A stretch of 64,000 nucleotides of DNA from Cyclina sinensis. Its lineage: Eukaryota > Mollusca > Bivalvia > Venerida > Veneridae. The DNA lies in NCBI GenBank assembly GCA_012932295.1, contig JAAONU010000011.1, positions 39,307,951-39,371,950 of the forward strand. The letters run 5' to 3'. A program made the translations under genes and the position numbers. Shown here piece after piece: positions 1-56,003 of this stretch. The notes under the pieces are model-generated. The model had not been told where the DNA came from and ran no database searches. It was given only the letters and a program-made list of their open reading frames with translations. Position 1 is the first letter of the stretch. Every line of letters starts with the position of its first letter.

Positions 1-493
1 AATATAACAGAAAGTTTAAAATTTCACCAAGATAAAGACTGTCTGTTTCTTATCTCTCTAGGTCACTAGATAGTGTGCAACCTGCAGCTTGTTCCTTCTG
101 CTCAAATGACACAAAGCAATAGCCACTTTTAAGACTAAGGAGGAAATACCAAAATAGTCACTGCAAGAATTAATCTACAAAAAGTTTTCTATAAGCGAGG
201 TGCACATATGCATACTTAACAATTTGATAAGCCAGGTCAAATGTCTTATCAAAATTTGTTTTCCTACATATCACTTCACAATTTTTGTCTGTGCCCATAT
301 GTGCACTTTAAAACCCGTTAGAGTAGACAGACACTTACTCTTTTATGGATTAGACGTATGGAAAAGACGCTGGATATAAAAAAAGAGTGTTATAAACCAA
401 CTAGAACTCTGCAAGTCGGATGTATCGCCTGATGATAGCATACCAGTTATTTAACTTTTTTTCTATGGAATGGGGAATTTATAGGCCCCCATC

Positions 494-951
494 AAGAATC
501 AAGTATGAAAAATTGCAAAGGGCATTAACTCAAAAATTATGTGAATGAGAGTTATGGCTCTTGGGCCCTGCAACTCTCCACAGTGAGATTAATTCACCTA
601 CAAAGTTTGAAGTTAGTATCTTTAATACCTCTCAAGTTATGCCCTGGACAAGAATTAAGTATGAAAAACTACAAAGGGCAATAGCTCAAAAATTGTGACA
701 AATAGAGTTATGGTTCTCGGGCACTGCACAGTGAGATCTATTAACCTATGAAGTTTCAAGTTCATATCTTCAACACCTTTCGAGTTATGCACCGGACAAG
801 AATTAAGTATGAAAAATTACAAAGGGCAATAAGTCAAAAATTATGCAAAAGAGAGTTATGGTTCTTTTGCAATGCACCTCTCCACAATGATATCTATTCA
901 CTTATGAAGTTTCAAGTTGATACCTCCAGTACTTTTAGAGTTATGCATACA
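494..951. repeat. Three-copy ~150 bp tandem repeat
   Basis: Three imperfect units begin at 494, 650 and 798 with AAGAATYAAGTATGAAAAA, giving spacings of 156 and 148 bp. Each unit then carries AAAGGGCA-TAA-TCAAAAATT, GAGTTATGG and a later AAGTTT. Unit size and the GGGCAATA-CTC motif resemble the tandem cores of the pearl-like elements elsewhere in the window, but no hairpin end or GACG tract is present, so this is probably a truncated copy. Confidence 0.75.
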
Positions 952-3900
952 TTATCATACTAATTATAACTAATTGAAGAGCTGTTCTAAATTATGAATA
1001 AATCTGAAACAGAACAACAAACAAGGTGTACATGATATTTGGATAATTTTAATAAATAACATAGGCACAACAAGAACTGATCACTCCAATTGTTTGTATA
1101 ATAGCAGTTATTCCCCTTGTCCACTCAAATAAACACAACCAAATGTGGTAAAGATACACCACAAACATTCTAAAAACTTTTTTTTTATGTCACAAAGAAT
1201 ATATAAAGCAATTTTTTTTCTACAAGAAAGACATATTGCATGTAAATTCAAGTGATTAACAATTGATTACACAATAAGAACTTACGGTTTCTAACAATTT
1301 TGCTTTTAATTCCTTATTCAGAGAAATTTCAACTAGTTAACGAGAACTGAACTTCATTTGTAATGCATGAAATGAAAAACAGTTTCCAGTTGTAAAATTC
1401 CTTTAGCACTTAAGTTTAAATCACCATTAACACAGGGTTGTTCTGTATTGAACTGAAGTATACATATTAAAACAAATCTTAATTATAAGGAACTTGAGGT
1501 ACCTGTTAATGATACATTACCATAAATTAGTCAGTCATTCAATCTCAAGAATTTAATATTGCAAATAAATCCATACACTCAAATATTTCAGAAAACACTG
1601 AAAGACAAACATCATTTATAAAGTGTATATAACATATTAAATGGTTTACACAGACTTATTGGCCCAATAATGGTGTGCACTTTTTTTATGTTTATATGCC
1701 AATTTACATATTAAAGCAAATATTTCAGTTTAAACGTGATTCACATACTATGTGTCCTCCATATAACACACAAAATATTAGGACATTTCATCTTTCATTA
1801 AGATCCTACCACTATCCCCCACACAAAAATTCTATTTTTACAACAAAACCTATCGCAATATGCAAACCCTGTCAATCCTAAAATTCTCTTGTCAAGATAA
1901 TATTCTAAATGCAACAGCATCACTTTTCAGCAGTGTTAAATAATAGATAACTGTCTTTTCACTTAAATGTCTAAGCAATTTCTCCTGTGCATACACCTTT
2001 AGAAATTCTGTTATTTTTAATTGTTTTCCTCTTTTTTTCAATTTTTTGTGCAATGCATTCATTAGCAATCAAATAATAGCATGCTGTTTTACAACCTTGA
2101 GTTTATTCATTTTCTAACCCTTTCTGCCCTATCTGAGCAAACACATGCTAATGATCCAAACACCCTCTCAGTTAAAACAGTTAAAAAGCTTGTTTTCACA
2201 GTTCATTTACACATATGGTTTCATGACAATTGTTACACCCTTTTTTGACACTCTTAGAGTGACAGTTTTGAAATAAGTCATTCAATTTTATTTGTAATAA
2301 TATTTCTACATACTGTCCTCCAATTTAGGTAAACATGGTTCATGACAATACCAACTGTGTAAATGACAAAATACATCTATACCGTTCTGAACCCAAACGT
2401 GTTTATGAAGCATAGAGTTATTTTAACAATACACCACCATACAGATAAACACCATTTTTTTCAAACTGTCTATCTGTGAAGTTTTACACGCAAAATATCT
2501 TTTTAAATGCATCAACTTATCAGAGAAGTTATAAATTACAAGATGAAGTATCCATATAAATATCAATACATTGTTTTTGTTCAGTTTTCACTATCGCACC
2601 TAAATGTCACACATTTACACCGGAAACCCTTATCTATTGCAGTTCTTCCCATGTGTACTAAATTTACACTCATAATAATATAAACGTGACAATTTACCAA
2701 CATAGAATGCATATCTGAAGCATGATTGTAGCAGAACATGATCACAAAATGGCAAGCACAATGTCTTTAAAGAAGCACAAATCTTTAGTTAAAGGCAACA
2801 CAAATCATATCTGCAAAGAACTAGCTGAGCTTTGTCTGGTAACAACAACACTTTTACGTTTTGCAATGTCAAAAACTTTCCAAAGAGTTGAGATAAACTC
2901 TCAACCTTAGCAATTCCCAGAAAATTGAATAAATTTTGCAGAAATAAGATTTCTGGCTCCTTTCCTTTTATAGAAGGCCAAAGAATTATAGACATGTCAC
3001 CTTTTTTATGGATAATATAGAATTTTTACTAACACCTTATTGTTGACTTAAACTAAATACATGATTATAACGTTTAATGTTTAAACAGCAGAACTGTTCA
3101 ACCATCACTCTGCCAAATCAGGGTATCGAGCAAATATAGTTATCCAACACCTTTTTCATAAAAGCTACCCTTTAAAAGTTTTTCAAAGGTATGTCCTTGT
3201 TCTGTGCCTATATTTTACAAGACAATGCTCAGCTTATATGGATATGTCAAACAAAATGTTATATGAAATCTATAGAGTTGCCAACATTGTACAGCCACAA
3301 ACATGATGTAAAAAAAACTTACAGAATTACAGCAGATGATATGCATCAGGAATGTTAAACACTACTGATCAAATCTGGTAAATCAGAGTACAAGTCACTC
3401 CAAATTTTTCAAAACTGAATTCACTCTTTTTTAACTTAAAAATATGAATTAACCTAGTAATTTCCAATGTGAAATTTTAAATTTCAAATATTATTCAACA
3501 TGAGATTTTAAATCCAGCTATTCTCAAGTCAAATTTAAAGACTGCAGGGTTAGATTTGATTTAAACTGCTTATAAAAAGCAAGCATTAACATTAATAATG
3601 ATATTACTGAATTTCCAACTTTTTCATTATCTCCCCACCACCCTACCCCCAAAAAATTATAGTTTCTAAATATCTGATTATCATATTAAAAAAATGTTGT
3701 TAAAAAAACAACAACAACAATATATTACTTAAATGACCCACTTGCGATACAAGTGCTTGACTTCTCTGATTTACAAGTGATCACAATGAATTTATATGTA
3801 AATGACTGGGAACAGTGAATCTGGTGATCTGGTTTCCTTCCCTCTACTGGCAAACTATGAATGGACTGTTAAAGTAAAACCCCATATATCTGAACCATAA

Positions 3901-4956
3901 AACTATTATCATTCTGCCCATATGAAATACATAAGACAATCTAATTAGCAATATATGTGTTTGTTATCATGCCCTCTGTGAACAAAATGTCTCTCTGACC
4001 AGAGTTAATTCTGAGCCACATAATTGGGCAGAACTGGTGTAGGTTTCTAAAGCTGACCAATCAGAAGACAGGGGAGAATCTGGATAATATCCGACACAAA
4101 AGAGTTCATTTGAGAACCATACAATATATAGTAATTACATTACAGAACTTAAGCCAGTTCTCCCACATATCATTTTTACAGATAAAACACACCATTATTA
4201 TACTGAAGTTACTGCTAAAATGCACTATGTGCAACAGAATGACCTTGTACCCAGTCAAGTTCAAAATTTATATCAATGTTATTCAACTCTCTTATAACAG
4301 ATTTAAATTATGTTGAATGAATGGTATGCTAACAGGTTTTCTTCATGTTACACTTATAAACAGAAATAACTCTGTGTAATGAATGAAGAATAGTGTGTAA
4401 AATCTATGTACATAAACACAATCATGTAACAAAAAAAGTATTGAGACCACAAAGTTATTGTTCTTTGAGAAGATCAAGAATCACTGTGATTCTTTTAAAA
4501 CATTAGTTAGAAAAGCAAATCATTAGTTAAACACTGACTGAAAACCACTGGCACAAATATTTTCATATCATCAAGGTAATTTCGAACATTCTGAAGATTT
4601 TGCATTTCTGTTATAAAAAATACTTAAACATATATTAAAAAAAATCAACTATACTTTTCACTAAAATTTGATTAAAAAGACAATTAAATTAAAACAAACT
4701 CTGTTTTCAGTCCTGTATTTTTCAGTCAGTGTTTCTATGTAGGTGACCTAGCTCCTTTAAAGGAGCTATCATCAGGAGCTATCATCTAGACAAAAAAATC
4801 AACTCCAGACTAGGAGTATATCTATAACAATTCAAGTATAAAACATTTCCACTGTTTACAAAGAAATACCCTTAAAATGTAAATTACAAAACAAAAGACA
4901 TTGCTACAATGTTTCAGAGTCCTTAAATGGTATGACAGGTAATGTTGAAACTGGAT

Positions 4957-4962
4957 TTTATT
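4957..4962 (-). promoter_or_regulatory. Candidate KLC polyadenylation signal
   Basis: This is the first AATAAA hexamer met on the minus strand after the KLC stop codon, about 530 nt downstream. It would give a 3' UTR of about 550 nt. Other AT-rich hexamers follow further left, so the assignment is weak. Confidence 0.25.
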
Positions 4963-5488
4963 GACACAGTGCCAAAAAATATACAATTGTTTACAGTTCT
5001 TTTTGCACTGCAGAGAGCAAATGAGGCTAGGTGTGTAAACAGTGTTATATTTTTCGACACTGTCCAAGATCACAACACATCAATACCAAAAGCAACTTTG
5101 CAAATTCTCTATATAACAGCAAGCTTATTACTGACGGCTGCTTTCTCACAATAATAAAATGGTTCAAGCGACTTTTTTTTTTATAAATATTATTGTTCGT
5201 CTTCATATGTATGTACATCTTAGTTTATCGTTAACTCATCAAATAATTCTCCTTACGCACTTCTCCTTTGTCTGCACACAGCACCTTTTTGCAACACTTA
5301 TGTAACCATAAATCCAGGTATAACAACAGCCAGTGCTAATCTTATTAGATATTTATATACATATTAAAATCCCCCCCGTCATCTACTGCATTCGTGAGGA
5401 AGTTTACACAACGTTGATCTTGGTACTGATACTTCGGAACTGATATTTAAAATTGTTTAATGTTATCAAAATAAAAACCAAGTCATGG

Positions 5489-48441
<42,953 letters not shown>

Positions 48442-48616
48442 GGTGCCAAGCCAACCTGGAACACCTGTAAAACACAGATACAACATAGAAAGCTCAGGCA
48501 GCATGCAGCAACACAACTATTTGTTTGAATACTAGTTTTAAGATATTCAGTTAGTAAACCAGTTCAACCATGTTTTTAAAAGTACTTCAGTTTTGAAGAA
48601 GCTAAACAGTGAATTA

Positions 48617-49761
48617 CAGTACATGCAGTGCGGACTTTGACAACGAACACCCGTCCCCGCGATTTTACTGTCCGCGTTGAAGACCAAAATGACCACCGCG
48701 TCGAGTGTTCATTTGTATAAAACGCGGGGGTCAGCGCGGCCGTCCGCGGTGTTCAGTACTGCGCCATGTCGCGGCGTCGGGTCGCGGGGGTTTGCGGTGT
48801 CCGAAAAAACGAAGTCGCAACACAATTTTACTTTCCCCTATTTTTTTTTCAGACGAGTTACAAAAACATGTTATTATTACCAGTTGAAGTTGTTTCTTTT
48901 TCTTTTTAATACCCCATCATGTTAAACTTTTATTTGTTTACGTTCGATGTTTGGTTGTATGATTGAGGGTAACACAGCCGATTATGAATAGATTTACACA
49001 CCTACATGCCATCTTGTTAACTTTAATTGCTGCAATTAATATATTTTCAAGTCTTCAATCGGTGCCGCGCTTGCGTTAATCCACTCGCAAATAAATTACA
49101 CGCAAATAAATTACTAACGATCATCAAACTGCGAAAAGTTAATAGATCTAATTTAAATTGTCAAAATTCGAACAAATCCACTCTAATTATGATGCATTTA
49201 TGTACGCTCCTTTTTGTTTACGCAAAAATGACCATTCAAAGCAGTTGCTTCCGGAAACAGCTGATCATATTTTCAGAAAATGAATTCTCTGTGTTTTTAG
49301 GTCATCACGTGTTTAACTTCTTTCGACATCTGTATCGTCTAGGCGCTTGGCAAAAATTATTGATGCTATATAGTAACAAGCGTTTTTCAAAAATTCCAAA
49401 AACGAAAGTACACAATAAACCTACACCGCATGTGTACTTGAAATTCGGTTTTAATTTGACCAACTGAAGTTAGCCACAAAATACATGTAAGTAAAATAAG
49501 AATGAGTAAAAAGAAAACCACGTACATGTACTGTACGCTGTATGTTTAAATGCAGTAATCTCCAAGTCAGAACATCGCGGGGACGCGCGGCGTTCGGTCA
49601 CCACGACACGCCGGGATCATACCCCTTGGCGGTTGTCGCGGTGGTCATTTTAGCGGACACCCGAAATTTCGGGTGTTCAGTCCACCGCGACTGGCCACCC
49701 GGAGACGATACCGCCCCCCGCGACAATGTTAACAATGTCAAAGTCCGCGCTGCGTGTACTG
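48617..49761. mobile_element. Tc1/mariner-like non-autonomous element with CGCGG boxes
   Basis: Terminal inverted repeats read CAGTACATGCAGTGCGGACT and CAGTACACGCAGCGCGGACT, continuing TTTGACA, with two mismatches in 27. Both ends abut TA, the Tc1/mariner target. Subterminal regions on both sides are dense in CGCGG, GACCACCGCG and related inverted copies, making them far GC-richer than the surrounding DNA. The middle is AT-rich with a 146-codon open frame (49027-49467) that resembles no transposase I know. Confidence 0.75.
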
Positions 49762-50610
49762 TACCTCTAGTCAAATTGTTTGCTTTTTTTAACTCATCAT
49801 TCAACAGAATTTTATTCTTGTTACACAGGGTTGTTATTTTATCTATTATACCCTTTAAATACTAGTGTTAGAACACCACCAACATCATTCTGGGAATTCT
49901 TACTTGAAAAAATAATTCAACTTAAACAATTTAAATACTAAGTAATTCTCAGGGTGAGTCTACACCTACAACATCTATTTTAAACCATTTGGGAAACAAG
50001 TTCTTGCAACTTATATTAATCCTTGATGAAAGTTTGGAATGTGATAAGTCATTGAGACTCTATCCTAGTGGACTTTGAACTAGCCATCTCCAAATCAGGA
50101 GTCCCATGATCTAGCCCTCTTACACTGCTCCTTCTAGAGTGCTACTGCAGAAATATTATTCCTGGCTGCATTTGGTCCACCAAAATCTAACACATACATA
50201 AGTAAGGTGCATGCACATCTTTTGCATTTAAATACACTGAGAATGAGAATACAAAGCCACAAGAGCCACTAAAGAATCTACTTTTGAAAGAACCTTGAAA
50301 GCACTCCACCAGAGAGACAGACTGAACGATATTTAGAACAGAAATTACAGTGCTGCAGTGAGGCCAATACCATGCATCTATTCATAACTGTCCTGAAACT
50401 CTCAGTGAATGTTTACAAGCTTTTATTAATTTCATAAATTCTAAACAGTTTGGATATCAAACAAAGCTAGAATGTGACCAGAATCTGCATTGCACATCTC
50501 AGTGTCAAGGTCCTTCTACATGAAAGAATGGGACTGAGGTTTAAAAGTGGAAGCAAGTTAAACTGCTATAGACTGATCTTCCCTTGAGGTTTTTTTTTGG
50601 ACAATTTAGA

Positions 50611-51225
50611 ACAAGAGCTGTCAAGAACATGCACATCAGAAATACCTATGTTCAATCAAGAATGGGCCCTTTGACTCGGTGGGCCTAAAACAACCAAAGG
50701 GTTCATCTTCTCGTCATGCCGTTGTTCTTTTGTAACTGATCAGAAACCACTTTTCATAATGAAGGCCCCTGTGAGTTCAACTCTTTACCATGTGGGCATA
50801 AAAAAGACTGGGGTCATCCACTCATCACAGCAAAACATCCTAAGAGTTTGGAAGTCCTGGGTGCAGTTGTTCTTGAGTTATTGATTGGAATGTAAATGTT
50901 ATTTCTCATAAACTGTCTTCAATGTGTGGGTCCCTGTGAGACTGAATTTTGAAACTGTGGGCCCAAAAACACTAGGGTTTACCTACTCATCTTGCTCAAC
51001 TATCCTGTAAAGTTTGACGATCCGGTGTGCAGTTGTTCTTGAGTTACTGATCAGAAACAGTTTTGAAAAAGCCTACCCCTGTAAGCCTGACCTTCAATTT
51101 AGATGGCCCAAAAACAAAGGAGTCTATCTACCTAATGACTGTAAACAAAGTCGTCTACTGACCAACCCAAAGACAGACCAAACAGGCAGATTTTCAAAAC
51201 AATATGCCCACTCTTCTTAAGATTC
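50611..51225. mobile_element. Pearl-like element remnant
   Basis: Starts ACAAGAGCTGTCAAGAACAT and contains three ~190 bp units with GTGTGCAGTTGTTCTTGAGT, TTATTGATTGGAA-type phrases and GGGCCCAAAAACA. The end is a worn TATGCCCACTC. No intact hairpin or microsatellite remains. Confidence 0.65.
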
Positions 51226-51624
51226 ACATAGCATTATAAATTTGTTCCAAGCACTACATACATTTTTTTTAGGTGGGTGGATTCTATCACTATTTGTCAG
51301 ATTTACAATACAGATTTAACCTGGTTGATACAGAATCTGATGCAGACAGTACTACACCCCTACAACAACAAAGTATTACTGTTAAATTTCATAAGGCCTA
51401 CCTAAAGTAGCCGCTGACCTGCCTCAATATACTTCAAAACAATAATCTTTGTTCCTTTTCAAAGTCAAAATTTCCTGTTTCAAATCATGCTTGCATTACT
51501 GAAATCACCAGTTTCAAATTATGCTTGGAACTGTGAAATAGTGTATTATAACTAATTCTCATTCTGTTCTTATCCTTCATTCTCATTTTACTTGGACTGG
51601 TCATGAAAAAGACATAATTTGAAT

Positions 51625-51770
51625 GTAGCCAGGTACTGGTTTATAGGTGATTAATCCATAAGGCAGAACCATGTGGCTTAGTAGGTTAGTTGGTAGTGTG
51701 TTTGACCTGTAAGCAGACGGCCCTGGGTTCGAGTCCCGGTCGACCTACAATTTGTCACCACCTGTTACAG
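51625..51770 (+). mobile_element. tRNA-derived SINE, copy 1
   Basis: Reads GTAGCCAGGTACTGG..., AGGCAGAACC, then a tRNA-like part (GTGGCTTAGTAGGTTAGT and B box GGTTCGAGTCC at 51726-51736), then CACCACCTGTTAC. The same layout recurs at 55196 and, inverted, at 57762. Confidence 0.8.
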
Positions 51771-52063
51771 TTGGCATCCAACATAAACAGGGCTCACACT
51801 GGCGTTCGCTAACGGAGCCAATGGCTCCAAACTGCGAAAATTGGCTCAAAAAAATCAAGATTGGCGAAAACATGCTAAAAGTATGACTTCCGATATTTTG
51901 GGGAATCTTCGAGTCAAAAAATAGAATGTTAAACATTGTTTAGCTCAGATCGAGGCAGTTGACTGGTTTTCCGATATCAATAGCAGTAAACTAGTAATAA
52001 ATCAATAGACTCAGTCCACATGTTGTAATATCCGGTAATATACATGTGAGTGTCAGTTTGTGG

Positions 52064-53005
52064 CATACCTGCCATATGTCCCGGATCGTCCAGGATTGTC
52101 CCAGAAATCGAGGGCCCGTCCCGGAGTCCCGGAAAGACACCCGATGTCCCGGAAAACATGAAAAACGCGCATACCTTTGATCAGGCAAGTCAAATTTTTG
52201 ACACGCCGCTAATTTTTTAATTATTCGTTATGATAATATGTTCCGATTCGGTGAATACACCCCATGTCATCGATAACCAATTAACAAATGACCGCTATCG
52301 GCTATCGATTTATTGACTTGCGGTGCATTAATTAATTTGTAAGATATCTGCCCCATTTTACACAATTAGTAATTGTGACAAAAATTTCTACTCGTCCTGC
52401 ATCACCACCACCAGTCCTGGAGACCTAGGAGAAAAAAGATCAATGGTACTGTGCGGTTTACTGAATTATAAAAGGCGCAGTGCTCCCCCTTACTCACGCT
52501 TCCGGTTTCGTTTTGAAAGTGTATTACATGCAGAATTTAATGTCGGTAAACTGTGACGTTATGATATACACATCCATCGGTATATTTCTTGCGGTTTTTG
52601 CACTCGTTCTGCAGGATGATCGATCAGAAAATTATACTCGTCCTCCTACCTTCTCCACTCGTCAATACGAGCAAACGTTTTTTTTTCTGAAGTGGTTCAG
52701 AGGGGTGGGGGAGTAATCGTCGGGTGGTCAGACCGATTGAGCTTGAACATTTCTGCAAGCCTGACAATTACTATGCTCTTGCAACTAAACTAAAATAAAA
52801 GGTATGAAACTGATGGTACTGATGTGTATTTGAAAGACGTGCATGGCCTTTCCCGCCAAAAACGGAATCCCGTCCAATTTTGTGTACTGCAAACGGTAGG
52901 GCATTGAAAGTATATGAATAGTTGTATGTCCCGGAAAATCGGCTCAAATCCCGGAAATTCAATATCAAAATCCCGGAAATGGCCAGAAAAATTATGGCAG
53001 GTATG
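52064..53005. mobile_element. hAT-like MITE with perfect ends and 8 bp duplication
   Basis: Perfect 13 bp terminal inverted repeats CATACCTGCCATA (52064-52076; inverted at 52993-53005) are flanked by an exact 8 bp direct repeat GTTTGTGG (52056-52063 and 53006-53013). An 8 bp target duplication points to hAT. Subterminal GTCCCGGA / CCCGGAAA boxes occur repeatedly at both ends. No transposase is present in the 942 bp. The intact duplication implies a fairly recent insertion. Confidence 0.9.
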
Positions 53006-53983
53006 GTTTGTGGCAATTAACAGATTAAATATGTGTCAAGTTGTTTGCGAACCAATTAGCTCGATCACAGTCAATAAACACAGATGATTGTTTTACAAAC
53101 AGCGGCTCAATCAAGTGATTATTGTTGGCATTTAGGCTAACTTTTTAAAGGATAAATAATGCGGTTGATGAGAATAAGTGGAAATGTTTGGTAGCAAACT
53201 GGAATAAATTCTTTCACATGTTTTCGGCTATGTTTCTTTTAATTTTCACTGTCAGTAAAGGTAATTATGAAAGGTATTTTTTGAGTAAATGTACAAAGGT
53301 ATATATACTCGGGGCTTTAATTTACAAATTGATTTAAATTAAAGCCCTGATATACTGAATTTTTACGGAGGCTAATCAGATAGGCAAAAAATAAATTTAT
53401 GCAAAAAATCAAAAATGGCACCAAAACGCAAACTTGATTGAGATAGTTCAACTTCAACTCCTTAAAAAAATGAAATCAGACACAGCTAGAAATTTTTTAG
53501 ATACTTGGAAAAATGGCAATTCTTGGTTAACATATGATCCTCCATTCTCATGGCTCTGCATTAGCTTGTATCATATGTAAATATCATGTACATGTACTTT
53601 GATTTGTTACAGTGCATAAAAATATTACCATAAATAAATTATTTAATTTATATTGATTTGAGCTTATTTTTTAGTAGGAAAACACCAATTGTTTTAATCC
53701 GAGTCATTTTACGCGTCTGATAATCAAAGAGCGTAATGGTTCAATCAAAGTGCCTCAGAGAGCACCATTTACAAATGAAAATTCAAAACATTTTCAATGC
53801 AGGAGGGTGTACTCCCCCCTCCTGCACCCACCCCCTTTTCAGAATTGAAAATATATTTGGCTCAAGCCCTGATAAATAACCTACCTTATAATATGGCCAC
53901 ATCTTTGGCACCTTGAGAATGTGTTCACAATATTCTCTGTGACTCTGAGAATTCGGGAAGAAATCTAAATTTTGAGGGGGTAT

Positions 53984-55187
53984 CATACATGTGATAACTT
54001 CGGTAACTCACAACTGGATTTTCAGCTGGATTTTTAGCTTGAAAACTGGAATTTTTTTTATCGACTCGTTTTCGCAAAAAGAAAGACAAGAAGAACAGAA
54101 AAGAAAACTAATGAAGTGTTTTTTGTTAATACATAAAGGTTGCACCACATGCAAAAGGCATAATCTGTTCCCTTAGCACACTTTCCTAACCATTTATGAC
54201 CATTTATATTCAGATTCCCGCTGATGATTGAATTTTTTTTTTTTGTCTTTTGAATTTTAGCTTTTGGACCTAAGTCCTTACACAGATCCCATTTTGTGAA
54301 AAGTCTGGGATGTGTTTCCAGTTTCACCAGAATTTTTTTAACAAAAGTACAAACGATTTTAAGATGTAAATTATGTTGATTCATTATAATTGTTGCTTTC
54401 AAAAGTAACCACGACAGAAATATTTAAGTCTTAGAGAAAAGGAGACTTTTTCAATGAAAAACTGGTATTTATAATTAAATAATGTAAGTTTGCCATATAA
54501 AAAGTATCTAAGACACTGTTTTCTATAAATATTAAAATACGGCGGGGTCGCGGAAATATATGACAAACGAAATTTATCCGAGATTTTCACTCGCTGTCTT
54601 ATGTTTATTTAACTAAATATTTGCTGAAATTGGTTTCCTACAATTTGTTAAGCTTGTCTTAAAACTACTTGACCTTTTCTTATAAATAAATGCGAGAATT
54701 AAAACAAAAACAACAAAAAGTATTTTAGTCATTTCCTTACACTGTTTAAAAGGTTAGAGTAACACTAGTAATACATTGATGTTTAACCGTTTGCCTTTAA
54801 AATTAAGCATTCAATTAATTTGTTAAGTTGTCCACAACAATTTTCTACTGGGTGTACATCCCCAATCGAATAATATTGACCCAATTCAACACCCGTTGAT
54901 GGCTAAATGTGTTAATTGTGTATCGAGTGTCAACACAGGATTAATTCAATGAAAGTAGTAAAATGCGCTCTGATTGGTCAATGTTTGAAGGTAGTATGTA
55001 TTGATCACCGTTTCCGAGCATAAGCTCCGCCCATAACCGGAGCTGAGCAAGTTATTGACGTCGGCAGAGGAAAAAAAATTTTTCTTCTTGATTTTAATAA
55101 CGGGAATTTTTAATGATTACCGGGACAGCTGGAATTGATGTGTAATAACGGGACTTTCTTAAATCCCGCCGGGATATCACATGTATG
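53984..55187. mobile_element. Second inverted-repeat element of the same style, chimeric core
   Basis: Perfect 13 bp ends CATACATGTGATA (53984-53996; inverted at 55175-55187), closely like the ends of the element at 52064. Flanks are GGGGTATC / GGGGTATA if the duplication overlaps the first base, 7 of 8 matching. CCGGG/CCCG boxes lie near the right end. The interior 54292-55067 is the same sequence as the interior of the 38367 element, although the termini differ. Confidence 0.75.
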
Positions 55188-55195
55188 GGGTATAT

Positions 55196-55339
55196 GTAGC
55201 CAGGTACAGGTATCTGGTGATAAATCGTTAAGGCAGAACCGTGAGTCTTGGTGGCTCAGTTGGTAGACTGTCTGCCTTGTAAGCGGAGGGCCCTGGGTTC
55301 GAGTCCCGGTCGACATATGTTTTTTCACCACCTGTTACA
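55196..55339 (+). mobile_element. tRNA-derived SINE, copy 2
   Basis: The best-kept copy: GTAGCCAGGTACAGGTATCT, AAGGCAGAACCGTGAG, tRNA-like GTGGCTCAGTTGGTAGACTG (A box), TGCCTTGTAAGC (threonine-type TGT anticodon loop), B box GGTTCGAGTCC (55296-55306), then CACCACCTGTTAC. It lies 9 bp from the end of the neighbouring transposon. I do not call it a functional tRNA, since the same flanking body accompanies every copy. Confidence 0.85.
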
Positions 55340-55893
55340 TGAATGGAACAACCACAGAAACCTTGGTACCTGTTACAGGTCCTTTCAAAATTTGACTTAT
55401 CAATTTCTTGCACCAGATCAGGTCAGTTAGCACAATGAGATAAAAATAACTAAAATATTCACAACTTAAACATTGCAATAAAAAGCAAGATTCCTCCAAT
55501 ATGTTCTGTAAATGCATTATGCAAGAGGAGGTATAGCCACTTAACATCTGTCCAATATTTAAAGCTTTAAAAAACTTATCATGTTGCACTGGTTCTACTA
55601 CTATACTAGGACTTTAGCTAGTACATGGCATCAAAAGAAACCAATAATTAAGACATGTCTGACATATTCATGTAACAATGCTCAGGATATGAGTATAAAA
55701 CAGACCGTCATATTATAGCTTAGCATTTAATTTGATAGAAAATACCCATCTGTCAAAGCAAAGTCTGCGTAAACTGTGTTTTGCATAAAATTATGGAGGT
55801 GTCACTTGAAGTTTTGTTTTTTTACGAAAAACGTGAGTGTTTTACTAATTAAGAACTGAACAAAAAACTTCATCCCAATGTTTTCTTATTTAC

Positions 55894-55965
55894 CAGATAG
55901 GTATTGGTAGCAAGATGCAAAGTACTCGACTTCTATGACAGCTTCAGTTCACTCCCATCCTGTAA
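55894..55965 (-). other. KLC: Proposed noncoding first exon of KLC
   Basis: On the minus strand, just downstream of a promoter-like cluster, the sequence runs to ...CCTATCTG followed by a donor GTAAATAAG at 55893. Splicing from here to 48464 would give a complete 5' UTR. The right boundary is a guess; transcript data are lacking. Confidence 0.35.
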
Positions 55966-55969
55966 TTTT

Positions 55970-56003
55970 CATTATGGCGGAAGTTAACGTCACTTCCCGT
56001 AAA
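55970..56003. promoter_or_regulatory. Promoter-like ETS/CRE/YY1 cluster
   Basis: Within 30 bp are ATGGCGGAAG (YY1-like and ETS-like) and, on the minus strand, GGGAAGTGACGTTAA, an ETS site fused to a CRE half. Such composites mark animal housekeeping promoters. Its position fits the KLC start on the minus strand and possibly a divergent transcript on the plus strand. Confidence 0.45.

Larger units (their letters stand above)
1..5488 (-). other. KLC 3' UTR and downstream flank
   Basis: This AT-rich stretch lies immediately downstream of the kinesin light chain stop codon on the minus strand. Its right part must be the 3' UTR; where the transcript ends cannot be fixed from sequence. Apart from the ~150 bp tandem repeat near its left end and a perfect 18-bp palindrome at 4749-4767 centred on TTTAAA, I see no element, RNA gene or coding exon. 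The short open frames in it have no recognisable content. Confidence 0.5.
48465..55893 (-). other. Proposed KLC 5' UTR intron, transposon-rich
   Basis: If the first exon is at ~55.9 kb, this is the 5' UTR intron. It contains the elements listed below at 48617, 50611, 51625, 52064, 53984 and 55196. A decayed repeat at 49989-50130 matches 27895-28085. At 53290-53360 there is an inverted repeat, GGGGCTTTAATTTA facing TAAATTAAAGCCC. Confidence 0.45.

Noticed and set aside
49027..49467. 146-codon open frame inside the TA-flanked element
   Set aside because: No recognisable domain or transposase motif, AT-rich composition like random DNA; not called as a gene.
49542..49865. 107-codon GC-rich frame
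   Set aside because: It lies over the right subterminal CGCGG boxes of the TA-flanked element and has no protein signature.
51788..53880. Larger transposon bounded by CAGGGCTCAC and GGCTCAAGCCCTG around the 52064 element
   Set aside because: Ends match only over about 9 bp and the flanking 8-mers (AACATAAA, ATAAATAA) do not form a duplication.
55251..55318. Functional tRNA-Thr gene
   Set aside because: Same leader and tail as two other copies, imperfect stems; it is a SINE.
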